Shown here: piece by piece, positions 1 through 9,728 of the stretch | Layout: each line of letters starts with the position of its first letter | Position numbering within the stretch: the stretch's first letter is position 1 | Source: Cladophialophora immunda | Lineage: Eukaryota > Ascomycota > Eurotiomycetes > Chaetothyriales > Herpotrichiellaceae | NCBI RefSeq assembly: GCF_000835495.1 | Contig: NW_015622541.1 | Location: forward strand, 2,542,001-2,606,000 | Direction: 5' to 3' | Length of the DNA stretch: 64,000 nt | The notes under the pieces: model-generated | Database searches by the model: none | Seen by the model: the letters and a program-made list of their open reading frames with translations, nothing else | What the model was told of the DNA's origin: nothing | Position numbers and translations under genes: made by a program

Positions 1-798
1 GCCCGCTGAAGCCGCCCGCAATGGTGGCGGCGGAATAGAAGATACCTGCGTCTCAGATTAGGTCTCATGGCTATTGGCAGCCTAGAAGGGATGCGGAAGG
101 AGAGACATACCAGTTCGTGTTGCCATTTCGTTCCGTTTGTACCACATGGTAATATATAGCGTCAAGGCTTGAAGGAAGGCCGAGGCGAATCCGAAGATGA
201 TCCGCAAGGCCAGGACGGTGCCGGCGTTTTTAGCGGCGGCCATGCAGCAGGAGAGAGTGGCGAAGAGAATGACACAGCCGCCGATCTGTCGGTGAGGTTT
301 GAAGAAACGGACCGACAAACTCGCGGGCAGAATGGAGAGGATGTAACCGACATCTTTTTGGAACCGGTTAGCAACTCACGGCCAAACCATGACTTGAGAG
401 GGGATGTATTGGCACTGACAGTAGAGGGAGATGGCATCGTAGAACTGGCCATTGCTGATATTCAAGTCCTTTTGGAATCCCATAACCCGGGCATTGCCAA
501 TGTTTCCTCGATCCTGCTCTGTGTCAATAGAAAGATCTCGACTAGGTAGAGTCGGACGCCGTAACAAGGCTGGCAAAGGTGCTGAAGCACTCACCCACTG
601 ATTCACCAGGAAGACCAACGAGGTCAGGCCCACGATCAACAGATCGGCTTTGAGCAACAGCTTGCGCTCTGCTCGAGACTTCTTGGGCGCTGTCTTCGGA
701 TCCTCGTACACAAATCCGCTGATCTCTTTGGTGTCTACAGCCTGGTGCTCGACTTGGATCTCCTCCTTGCCTTCGAACTTCTCCACGGACGAAGCCAT
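1..798 (-). CDS. MFS permease, Dal5-like ACS family (5' part, runs off window)
   Basis: N-terminal part of a major facilitator superfamily transporter of the fungal anion:cation symporter family (allantoate, nicotinate or other organic-anion permeases), expected in the plasma membrane. The ATG is at 798. A hydrophilic tail of about 50 residues leads into the first membrane segment (LLIVGLTSLVFLVN). Family signatures follow: RGNIGNARVMGFQKDL, the FKPHRQIGG loop, and YITMWYKRNEMATRTG before a further helix. Proposed exons are 798-591, 420-518, 111-353 and 1-45, all phase-consistent. The intron at 354-419 has a good TTGCTAACC branch site. The first intron (519-590) is the least certain, because its donor was chosen only to keep the frame. 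Substrate cannot be deduced. The C-terminal half lies left of the window. It is divergent from the CapA-like gene. Confidence 0.85.
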
Positions 799-1656
799 TA
801 TTGTTCAAGGTAAAATCCTTGTTCAACCTCAACTAGCACACGCACGCAGAGAGGCAGAAGAGGACTTCGATGAGGGGAGAGGATAGGTTGTTGCTGTGGT
901 CACATTGCGAACGCTGGGAAAAGGAGATGATACAGGGATCTTTTTATGCTTCCAACTGTTCGGCAAACCCCAGATATCCCCAGTCTCGAGGCGGCGGAAC
1001 AGAATCTAGTATTCTGCGGAATGCCAGAAGGGCGTGGGGAGTGGTGGCAATCATGTGGGTGGATAGCGGGTTGACTAGAAGCAAACCTTCTCTTCTGGCC
1101 ACAGACATGTCGACTTCGGTTGCCGGACAGACTCGTCCCCTTTTCCCCAGGCCGCTTGATGCAGGCGTCTCGCATATTTCCTGTCCTGTCCCAAGGCTCC
1201 ACCCAACCTAGGCCTAAAAGGGTATTTTTCACGACACCTGCATATGGCGGGGAACCTTTAGTGCACGTTCGAGAGCTTCGCCTCCCAGACCACGACTGCT
1301 CTGAACAAGAGCCCGAACGGCACAGGCGGAACTGGAGAGCTCCGAGTCGGAATTCCCGACAATGTTATTAGGACCAGACTGCACAGGTCTCAGAGTCTCC
1401 GCAACCGGAGAGGACGGGGCGAAACGGGGGCAAAAGGAGAGTCCGTGTGGTGAAGGCTGCACAAACCGGGAATGTCTTGCGAGTCTCTCGATGACGATGT
1501 AGGTATATATATTTGTGCACAGGGCGCGGTAGGAGAGAGCGTGTGCTTCGACATCCAGGTGCGATATCTGGTCAGAATTTAACGCAGACAGAATCAGCAC
1601 GTTCCTCTGATCAATTTACGAGATCGTGTGAGTGGAATCAGCGACCAGTTGTCAAG
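799..1656. promoter_or_regulatory. Divergent intergenic region, MFS permease / CapA-like gene
   Basis: This 858-bp region separates two divergently transcribed genes and must hold both promoters. A TATA-like run, TATATATA, lies at 1504-1511, about 145 bp upstream of the CapA-like ATG. No other motif is evident by eye and no coding frame in it is convincing. Confidence 0.5.
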
Positions 1657-3216
1657 ATGCCGAACGCGCTGTCCATGAGACCCCCGACATGTTTCCGGGA
1701 CAAGGAAACCGAACTGGCCATGCGCATCAAGAAGCCCTTCACAGTGGCCGTCGTGGGCGATCTCATCCAAGTCGTACCCTTCGCGAACCGCGACGACCCT
1801 GACATCCAGGCCCTGGTTGACGTGATGCGGAAGGCGGACATAACTCTGGCCAACAACGAAAACACGGTCGTGGACCGACTCACGTTCCGCGGACCGATTT
1901 CACACATGGAAGCGCCCGCCGAGGTCGCGGACGACTGGGCTTCCATGGGCATCGCCATGGTGTCCAAAGCGAACAATCACACGTTCGACGACGGCGAGGC
2001 CGGCCTGATCCAGAACTTTGAGCAGCTTCGCCGCGTGGGGATCGACTACGTGGGTACCGATTACAACCTCTCCGAGGCGAGACTGGCTCGGTTTCGCGCC
2101 CTGCCCAAAGGAACGGTCGGTTTCGTCGGCGCCTACGCCGAGGTCGAGGACTATTCTCAGCTGTACGGCCTGCCGCGCGGAGACCCGGTTGTCGTGACCA
2201 AAGAGCAGCTGCAACAGTTGCATGCAATGGAGGAATCTCTCTATGAACGAGGAAAAGAGGTTCCGAACCCAATTGACAGGGACACAAAGCGCGCAGAGGG
2301 CAGCCTGTTACTCTTCGGCCGGGTCTTCCAGTTGGCAGACGCGGGCGACGCGGTGACAGAGGAGGCCGCTTCCATCAAAAAGCGGCTGGAGCACCATTTG
2401 AACTCGAAGGGAACCATCACGTCCAAAAACAATTCGTTGAGGCTCAAGGTCTACCAGGGAGTGACCGAGGCCCAAATGGCCCAGCTTCGCCAAATAGCAG
2501 GTGACGAGGGCAGCGGTCCGACCTTGGAGGCGTTTGGTGTGCACTTCAAGGTGACGCCGGGGCCGGGGGAGCTGTCATACGACATGAACGAGGTGGACGA
2601 GCGGGAGATCCTGCGTGAAGTCCGATCCGGGAAGCAATTCTCCGACTTCGAGGCGTTCACGATCCACTGGCACCAGAACCGGTTCTCGTTCCAGAAGTAC
2701 TCCTTCGACCACTACCCGCCCGACTACCAGATCACACTCGCCCACGAAATCATCGACAACGGCGCGGACCTCTTCTTCGCACACGGCGTGCACACGCTCA
2801 AGGGCGTGGAGATATACAAGGGCAAGCCCATCTTCTACGGGGTCAACAACTACGTGTTCCAGAACCAGAGATTCCGCTCCTGGCGCGACGACGCCGAGCG
2901 ACAGCCCGCCCCCTTGACGGGCCCGGTCGTGGGCGATGGCGAGATCAACGAGTCCCGTTGGGCATGGCTGCAGAGGCCGGAGAACTTCGAGGCCATCCTA
3001 GCCACCAGCAGCTATGAGGACGGCAAATTGGCCCAGGTGCTCATCTACCCCGTTGATCTTGGGCTGAACCGACCCGGCTCAGAAATGGGCACTCCACGCC
3101 GACCATCGCCAGAAATGGCCCAGAGCATTCTCGAGCAGGTTGTGGAGTATTCGAAGCCGTTTGGGACTAAGATTTCGATTGAAAATGGGGTGGGAGTCAT
3201 CCGCATAGCGTCCTAG
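1657..3216 (+). CDS. CapA/PgsA-like metallophosphatase family protein
   Basis: A 519-residue intronless protein of the CapA (PGA_cap) family, related to bacterial poly-gamma-glutamate capsule proteins with a calcineurin-like metallophosphatase fold. Conserved metal-site elements are visible in order: VVGDLIQ near residue 30, ANNENT near residue 67, KANNHTFDDGEAG near residue 108, HWHQN near residue 344, and AHGVHTLKGVEIYKGKPIF near residue 379. The start was set at ATG 1657 (context tcaagATG); the frame is open further upstream to 1513 but without an ATG. No signal peptide or membrane segment is seen, unlike bacterial CapA. A long helical insert (about residues 160-310) separates the halves of the domain. 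The biochemical role in fungi is not established. The lack of introns and the bacterial family suggest ancient horizontal acquisition, which is inference. Confidence 0.85.
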   Translation: MPNALSMRPPTCFRDKETELAMRIKKPFTVAVVGDLIQVVPFANRDDPDIQALVDVMRKADITLANNENTVVDRLTFRGPISHMEAPAEVADDWASMGIAMVSKANNHTFDDGEAGLIQNFEQLRRVGIDYVGTDYNLSEARLARFRALPKGTVGFVGAYAEVEDYSQLYGLPRGDPVVVTKEQLQQLHAMEESLYERGKEVPNPIDRDTKRAEGSLLLFGRVFQLADAGDAVTEEAASIKKRLEHHLNSKGTITSKNNSLRLKVYQGVTEAQMAQLRQIAGDEGSGPTLEAFGVHFKVTPGPGELSYDMNEVDEREILREVRSGKQFSDFEAFTIHWHQNRFSFQKYSFDHYPPDYQITLAHEIIDNGADLFFAHGVHTLKGVEIYKGKPIFYGVNNYVFQNQRFRSWRDDAERQPAPLTGPVVGDGEINESRWAWLQRPENFEAILATSSYEDGKLAQVLIYPVDLGLNRPGSEMGTPRRPSPEMAQSILEQVVEYSKPFGTKISIENGVGVIRIAS

Positions 3217-4234
3217 TGGCCATCGGGTGTCTGTTGTCGAGAGCTATTGTTTTGAAGAGGAAAGACTTCACAGACACACGAGCATATGCCGGGATGTGGC
3301 TCGTTTCTAGATCTGACTTGGTCGGAGATTGTCTGGTAGAGTTTCTCCAGTCTAATACCAAATGCTGTTTCTGCTTGGGAACAAGAAATCTCTCGCTGGC
3401 TTCTCAAATTCCTTTCCTTGCCGTTTTTCGTCCGAGATGGCCCAATTGCTGGAAATACGCGCCCAATACCAACTATCCTATTTGAAATCGTGAACGGCCG
3501 GTCTATGATAGTCTTCTATAAACCGTCCTCAGGACATCGAGCAACTCCAAAGCGTGCCTGTTAGCGTGGAGGAGCGGACCAAGCTCGCCACCTCTTTGCA
3601 AGCTCCCTGCATTCATCCGAGCTATTTCAACCTTTTCGAATTCCTGCTCCCTTCAAACCCCCACCTCAGAGTATGTATTGAATAGCGGCCCAGACACCAT
3701 CCAAAACCTTCTTGAAGCCTTTGGAAGAACTCGGCACGGCGGAATTAGAATCAGGAAAGAGGTTCCTCGAGTCCACAGGTTCTACGAGTATGCAACTGTC
3801 GTGGGATTTACCCCTTTTGGCAAGTTGGGATTCTCTTGGTCTGTGTATCGGGTTGACAGTAGTCGGGTCGAAGCAAATTGCACCATCGCGCCTTCGTTCC
3901 CGTCCGAGATTTTTTTTTTTTTTCCTCGGTTGCCCGGCATGCATGCCAGGGACCTGGATCGCTCTCTCGTTCGGCGGGATTCGTGGCAACACGCAAACAC
4001 TTTCGGTTGGGACTCTGTGGCCGAAAGGTTGGCCGAAAGGAAGTGGTCAGGGGGTTGGGCTGGAAGCCGCTCGATTCCGCTTTTCGGGGACGTTAAGCCA
4101 GAAGTGTATCCCGACGGAGCGACTACATTGATCATGATGGCAGAGGGAGGTGTTCGGCGCAGGAAGGACTTATAGGATGGCTGCGCGCCTCGGCTGTCCA
4201 TAGAGCGAACTAACTCTCTGAACACTTGCCCGTC
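3217..4234. other. Intergenic region with poly-T tract
   Basis: About 1 kb between the CapA-like gene and the hydrolase gene, both on the plus strand, so it contains the 3' end of one and the promoter of the other. A 14-T run lies at 3910-3923. The short frames here have no recognisable family features. Confidence 0.5.
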
Positions 4235-5374
4235 ATGCAGTCGACGACGCCACAGCTGACAAAATGGAAGATCCCGCCCGTCTTCTACGTGGGCGGAGAG
4301 TATATACGGGACAAGGAGGGGACGCACATGAGCGGCCAGATGTGCGTACGACACTACGGCGGCGGCGGCGGCGACGACGACACCCAGGATCGGCCGGCGG
4401 TCATCTTCATCCACGGGGCCGCGCAGACGGGCACGCACTTCGAAGTCACTCCTGACGGGCGGCCAGGGCTGGCGCTGTTGCAGGCACAGGAAGGGTGGGA
4501 TTGCTACGTCGTCGACCTCGTCGGGGTCGGCCGGTCGCGGTACCACGGCGCCGACATGGGCCCTCTGAAGCACTACACCGCCGAAGAGTTGCAGTCGGCC
4601 TTCACGGCGCCAGGGCCCGATGCCTGGCCATCGTCAAAGCTGCACACGCAGTGGCCCGGCACGGGGAAGATGGGCCACGCGGACTTCGACACCTTCTACG
4701 CCAGCCAGGTCGGCCACGTTCCCGACTACAAGGTGACGGAGCGGCTGGTGCGCAAGGCCGCGCGAGCGCTCCTGACCAAGACCGGCCCGGCGTACCTGAT
4801 CACGCACTCCCAGTCTGGGCCGCTGGGCTGGCACATTGCGGACGAATGCCCGGACCTGGTCAGGGGCATCGTGTCACTGGAGCCTCACGGCCCGCCATTC
4901 GAATGCCCGGACGTCGCACCGTTCAACCGACGCCCGGGCATGGTCGGGGCCCTGCTGCATCCGTTCGGCCTGACTTCGACACCCCTGCACTTCTCGCCCG
5001 AGCTGGACGCGGACGCGACGCAGCTCAGCTACGAGCGGCCCAGCCCCGAGACGACGCCCGCTTCCGGCTCCCTGCTGGCCCGCGGATGCCGCCAGACTCG
5101 CCCACCGAGACAGCTCGTCAACCTCGCCTCGACCCCGGTCCTCCTTGTCACCGCGGAGGCCTCGTACCATACGAGTTATGACCATTTGACGGCGGAGTAC
5201 CTCCGCGACGCCGGCGTGCCGGTCGAGCACGTCAATCTCGCCGACAAGGGCATCAGGGGCAACGGCCACTTGATGGGCATCGAGGCCAACAATGCGGAGA
5301 TTCAAAAATTCATTGATCAGTGGCTGATAAAGGCAGAACAAGACCTCCGATCGAAAACCGGAGAAAGAAAATGA
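4235..5374 (+). CDS. Alpha/beta-hydrolase fold protein
   Basis: A 379-residue single-exon alpha/beta hydrolase. The frame extends to 4226 only through a TTG, so ATG 4235 is taken as start. An oxyanion-hole motif FIHGAAQTG lies near residue 60. The nucleophile elbow is THSQSG with the likely catalytic Ser at residue 192. The strand IVSLEPHG follows, possibly carrying the acid. The C-terminal GNGHLMGIEANN supplies the catalytic His. There is no signal peptide, so a cytosolic enzyme is likely. The substrate is unknown; esters or lactones would be typical. It is convergent with a Zn2Cys6 regulator only 164 bp away, a layout common in small catabolic or secondary-metabolite loci. A Gly/Asp-rich stretch at residues 42-50 is probably a loop. 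Confidence 0.85.
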   Translation: MQSTTPQLTKWKIPPVFYVGGEYIRDKEGTHMSGQMCVRHYGGGGGDDDTQDRPAVIFIHGAAQTGTHFEVTPDGRPGLALLQAQEGWDCYVVDLVGVGRSRYHGADMGPLKHYTAEELQSAFTAPGPDAWPSSKLHTQWPGTGKMGHADFDTFYASQVGHVPDYKVTERLVRKAARALLTKTGPAYLITHSQSGPLGWHIADECPDLVRGIVSLEPHGPPFECPDVAPFNRRPGMVGALLHPFGLTSTPLHFSPELDADATQLSYERPSPETTPASGSLLARGCRQTRPPRQLVNLASTPVLLVTAEASYHTSYDHLTAEYLRDAGVPVEHVNLADKGIRGNGHLMGIEANNAEIQKFIDQWLIKAEQDLRSKTGERK

Positions 5375-5538
5375 GCCAAGAGGTGCTGTTTGGTGTCTCG
5401 TTCAAGGAGGGTCGTGAGCAAGATAGACAAATATACAATGTCATTTTCATACACTCTGGGGGATTCATCTTTGCTGAATCGTACATGTTCCATAGAATCA
5501 TGGACCATTCAACCAGATGCTATATACTGTCTCGAAGA

Positions 5539-7312
5539 TCAGTCCCCCGGCCCTCCCACAATGGTGCTCTCCATCCCCCAAATAGCCATCATCCTGCCTG
5601 CTTCCTTTTTTTGCCCCTCGTCCGCGCCCAGCCACGACACGATCTTTAGGGAGAACCCCGTCCGCAACGCATCGCCGCAGTAGGGATTGCGCCAGCTCTG
5701 ATACCAGGCGGCCATCAGCACCGAGGACGAGTGGCGCTCGATCTCGGAGCGGTAGCGCGGAATGGGCGACAGCACGCCCTCAAGGGCCGACGGGTCGCAC
5801 TCCTCGAGAGTCAGCAGCACGGAGTAGACGATGACCATCATGGAATTGTACAGCGAGACCGTCTTCGCCGTCAAGGTGTCGGGGAAGACACACTGTCCAG
5901 GAGGCGACGGATCCGCGAGTGAGTCGACGGCATAGCGTGTCAGGTCTGCAGTCGGCCGACCGGCAACGACGCCGGTCTCGCGTGTGAAATGCCACCACCA
6001 ATTCTGCAGGCGTTGGAGGAGCACGAGTGTCTCCCTTTCCAGCGTCTGCCGGTCCGAGGCGTCGAGACCTGCGATCCTGTGCAGGCAGTCCCGGAAGTCG
6101 CCCCCGGGGACCAAAGTGAGCTTCAGCCGGTGAGGGACGGCGAGGAGGACGTCAATTAGAAAGTCGTAGGCGATCTTGGTGCTGTCTCGGAAGGGCACGT
6201 CACACCACTCTTGCGATGCGAAGCCGCAGGGGTCGTTCTTGAGAAATGCCTTGAAAGCCTATGGGCTCACCATTAGAAATCACGCACGTAGGTCAACGAG
6301 TGTTTTCGTTTCTCGGTGGTTGTCATACGTACCGCATACGTGCGAAGAGATCTGAACATGGCGTGATCCTGGCCGACACGGTAATGATCCGGGCCTTGGG
6401 CTTCGACTGTGGCGACGGCCGCCGCAATATGGTGAGCCCAGGCGTCAAGGGACGTCCGCTTCATCGTCTCGAAGTAGAGAAACATCATCGGCACCGATAT
6501 GTCCGGGCTGCTTGACACCGACCTGTGCGTCAATGAATTTGTGCCGGTGTTGCTGCAACCCTGGATGAATCCACGGTGGCTTTCGAGGCCGGCCAGGTAC
6601 CAACGCACAGCCTCGACCTCGGCGCTCTTGTTGTGCTGAAAAACCGCGAAAAAGATCAAGCTGGCCGCTCGAATCGAGAATCTTACAGAGGGGGTGTGGG
6701 TGTTTGATAGGAGGTCGGGAAGGACAAATACCCATGATCGTGGCCGCTTCGGATTCACGCCCAGCCTCGAACTCGTACTCAACTCGACAAACTTCTCCAC
6801 GAAACACTGCTCGAAGAAGCTCCTGTTGTCCAGGATGTCCATGATGATCATGGAGAGGTTTTGGTCTGGCAATGGACTGTCCTGCGCGGCAGCTTGCCAA
6901 TCCCAACTGAGGGGGGATGCATCCGACCGCACTGCGAGATCATCCTCCGTCGGAGGACTCGAATTGCTGGCCTCTGTTGATATTACGCTGTTGCTGTCGT
7001 CCGTAGATGCATGCAATCGGTCCGGTCTCTCATCAACGCCCCGAGACGTTGCGCGTCGTTTCTTGCGTGGGCGACTAACTTTGGCAGACATGTCGAGAAT
7101 GATGGGTCCCTGAATAGGACCGGAACAAGGGAGTCCAAAGCGGGCACATTGTCTACAGTAGTCTGGTCGGCCGTCGCACTGAAACACGTAGACTCTGTCA
7201 ATTGCGTCCTAGCAAAAGCAGTGGACGTACCCTCCTGCTGACTGACCTTTACGTGACGCTGTATACACTGTGTGCAGCCCCTGCTCCGGGGAGTCCGTGG
7301 GAGTGTCGACAT
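5539..7312 (-). CDS. Zn2Cys6 fungal transcription factor
   Basis: A 543-residue DNA-binding regulator. Exons are 7312-7247, 7178-6333 and 6258-5539, with introns of 68 and 74 bp. Splicing after codon 22 completes the zinc cluster: Cys13-x2-Cys16-x6-Cys from exon 1 into exon 2, followed by CDGRPDYCRQC and a last Cys in FGLPC. That junction is strong evidence for the gene model. A basic patch (RPRKKRRATSR) follows as a probable linker or nuclear localisation signal. The remaining ~430 residues look like the helical fungal-specific regulatory domain (Fungal_trans_2 type), with no catalytic motif. It converges on the alpha/beta hydrolase, a plausible but untested target. The second intron (6259-6332) starts gtacgt. 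Confidence 0.88.
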
Positions 7313-7948
7313 GGTGAACTCAGTGACTAGTCAGCTGCCACCGAAGCCTCGATAAACTTGACGCACGTAATCGAGTACAGGAGAGGATAGGTGGACCGGG
7401 CAGAGAGTCTGATCTCGTGGGGTGGACGCCGGCTGAGGAATTCTTGACACGATTGTGTGGAGAGACGTTGTAGAGAGGATCAGAAATGTCAGCCTAGCAT
7501 TTTGTAACGATGAAACTAGACTAGCTACGCAACGGTCGGAGAGCAATGGTAAGTAGCAAGCTTCCTTGATACCCTGTCGTTGCGCATATTATTGCCCTGT
7601 AACTAATTACGAGGTACTAATCAGGCGAACCCTAGGCGGTTGCGGATGGTCGGGTTCCGGGGTGCAGGAGCCACAGGAAGTGCGGGCTCACTAGGGCCTA
7701 GCGAGGGCCTAGAAGCATTGGATTTATGCATCGCCGATTGTTAAGCCCAAGGGGAATTTATTCAAGTAAGAGCCTGAGTGCTGAGGCTGTAGCCACCAAA
7801 CACGACCTTAAGATCTATACAAGTGGCACATGGAAGGTCACACTGAGAATAGCCCCGTCGCAAGCCGTGAGGCATGCTTCTTGGCCCCTGGACGACGGAG
7901 TTGTTGAGGCCCCCAGTCAATAAGTCAACGCTGGAGTTAGGGATAAGC
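7313..7948. other. Intergenic region between two regulator genes
   Basis: 636 bp holding the promoter of the Zn2Cys6 gene and the 3' end of the next minus-strand gene. I see no coding frame, repeat or RNA gene that I can support. Confidence 0.5.
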
Positions 7949-9728
7949 CTATTTGTCTGGATGTCCACTGCGGAAAATGAGTGTCTGTTGATTCCCTGGT
8001 GGCGGAGTCGGAAAAGGGGCGATCCTGATTGCTTCTGCGTGCACAGTCTGTCCCAACTCGTCGCACATGTAATCCCACCAGACAAAGTTGTGCAGCTGCA
8101 TTCTGAGAATTTCCCATGACCAGTAGCCCATGGAGAGGAGCCCGTGCAACATGTCAAGAAAGGAACCCTTGAGGGGTAGATTGATGGCCGCAATTGCACC
8201 TATGGTTGTCGCCCATATTTTAAATCCTTCAAACCCATGACACCACCCGTCGAATGCCTCGCACGCAGAGAGAGAAGCATGGAGCTCGGTAGCAAGTCGT
8301 AATCGAACACTGGTACTGGTGGGAATTGGGAAAATGACCATATCGCTGAAACAGAGCAGAGCAGCTCGAGTAGTATCGTAAATGGCTTGTTCCAGGCTCG
8401 CGGGATTGGCGAAACGTTGCGCGCGGCAAAGCGCATGCTGAATGGCGTTGCGGGCATTGACTAGGTCATGCATCGCAGGCTCTGGTACTGCCTTGCGTGT
8501 CAACCGGTCTAGAGCAATAATAAGCTCACAGATCATGTTCAGTGTTGGATAGAGGTCGAGCAGGATATTTCTGTCAAAGCCCGAGCCGAGATCTTTGAGA
8601 AGCATCGCCGATATAGGGTCGATGATGAGACCACCGACTTCGTAGGTGAGCAGCGGCCGCCGCGGATGCCTCCAGTCGTATCTCGGCCGATGGCTTGTCA
8701 AGGTCGAGACGGTGAGATCGAAGCTTACACACAACTCATCAGCAACTCTCCCAAAGAGTAAATCTTGGGCTGAATGCTTACAATTCTGCCAGCGTTGCAA
8801 GCGCAGGTGTTTCGACACCAGCCAAGCCGCCTTTCAAATCAATGATGTCGAAGAAAGCCTTGATGTACCCAGGCTCAAGTGACTGAGTACTATAAAAATG
8901 AAGATTCTGCGCCCTGGCTAATGGGGACTTTGAGATCGAGCTGGCGGGCGGGACCCTCGCGTGCGCAACAGAACCTCTAGCCACGGCGACCATTGCCATA
9001 ACGAGGTCATCAGACGGTACTGCACCCTGCAATTGCTTGAGCTCTTCATTAATCAGCTGAATGGCCTTTGCTCGATTCGTGCGTACCAAGGCAGAGCATG
9101 CCGTGGCAACTTGACGGTTTTGGGTGCTCCTCTGGAGAAACATTGCAGCAGAAGCTACGAGTCCGTGGAAGGCGTGAGGATACCTCGTCGCTCCTCGGCG
9201 TAGGATGAGTGAATATGACTGATCGCTAGGGGCACTATTGACATTCGCAGGCCAGTATACATCAAAGGCATACTCGAGAGTGTACCTTAATGCCCGCGGC
9301 AAGTCTCTTGCACCGATTTGGTCGAAAGGGTCAATTCCCCCCTGGTCAAGTCGGCGACCTAGGATGGCGGCAGTGTATGCTGGAGATGGATTCCTCTGAG
9401 CGACAGTCAGGTCATGCACCTGTTGTTTTGCTGGAACCTCAACTCGACCTCTCCCAGTATCTCCGTCCCCCTCGTGAACGAAACTGAACTCCGACGGCGG
9501 AGACAGGTCTACGGTTTCGCTTTCAGACACCAACCCATTTTTCCCAGTTGACGTAGTCTCGTGCTCCCGCTGCTGCCGCTCACGTCGGCGCTGGTGAGCG
9601 ACTCGGGCTGCATGTGCGCGCCTTGCCGCACTCTCTTTATGCTTGGTTTTGACCGATTGCAGGGCTTCATCGTCAACAAACCTGAATTCGGGGGCAGGGT
9701 CGGTGGTGTACGATTGACCGCAAGGCAT
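7949..9728 (-). CDS. Fungal-specific transcription-factor-domain protein without zinc cluster
   Basis: A 573-residue protein from two exons, 9728-8782 and 8723-7949. The 58-bp intron (gtaagc donor, taag acceptor) was chosen because it restores the frame; the acceptor is a little uncertain. The N-terminus begins MPCGQSYTTDPAPEFRFVDD and carries a basic segment near residues 30-58 (ESAARRAHAARVAHQRRRE). This organisation is typical of a large Pezizomycotina family with a fungal-specific regulatory (DUF3468/Fungal_trans_2) domain and no Zn2Cys6 motif. The rest is helical with scattered Trp and no enzyme signature. Targets are unknown. It lies tandem to the Zn2Cys6 gene, 636 bp apart. Confidence 0.8.

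Noticed and set aside
1513..1656. Extension of the CapA-like protein upstream of 1657
   Set aside because: The frame is open but starts with TTG; there is no ATG, and ATG 1657 has a good context.
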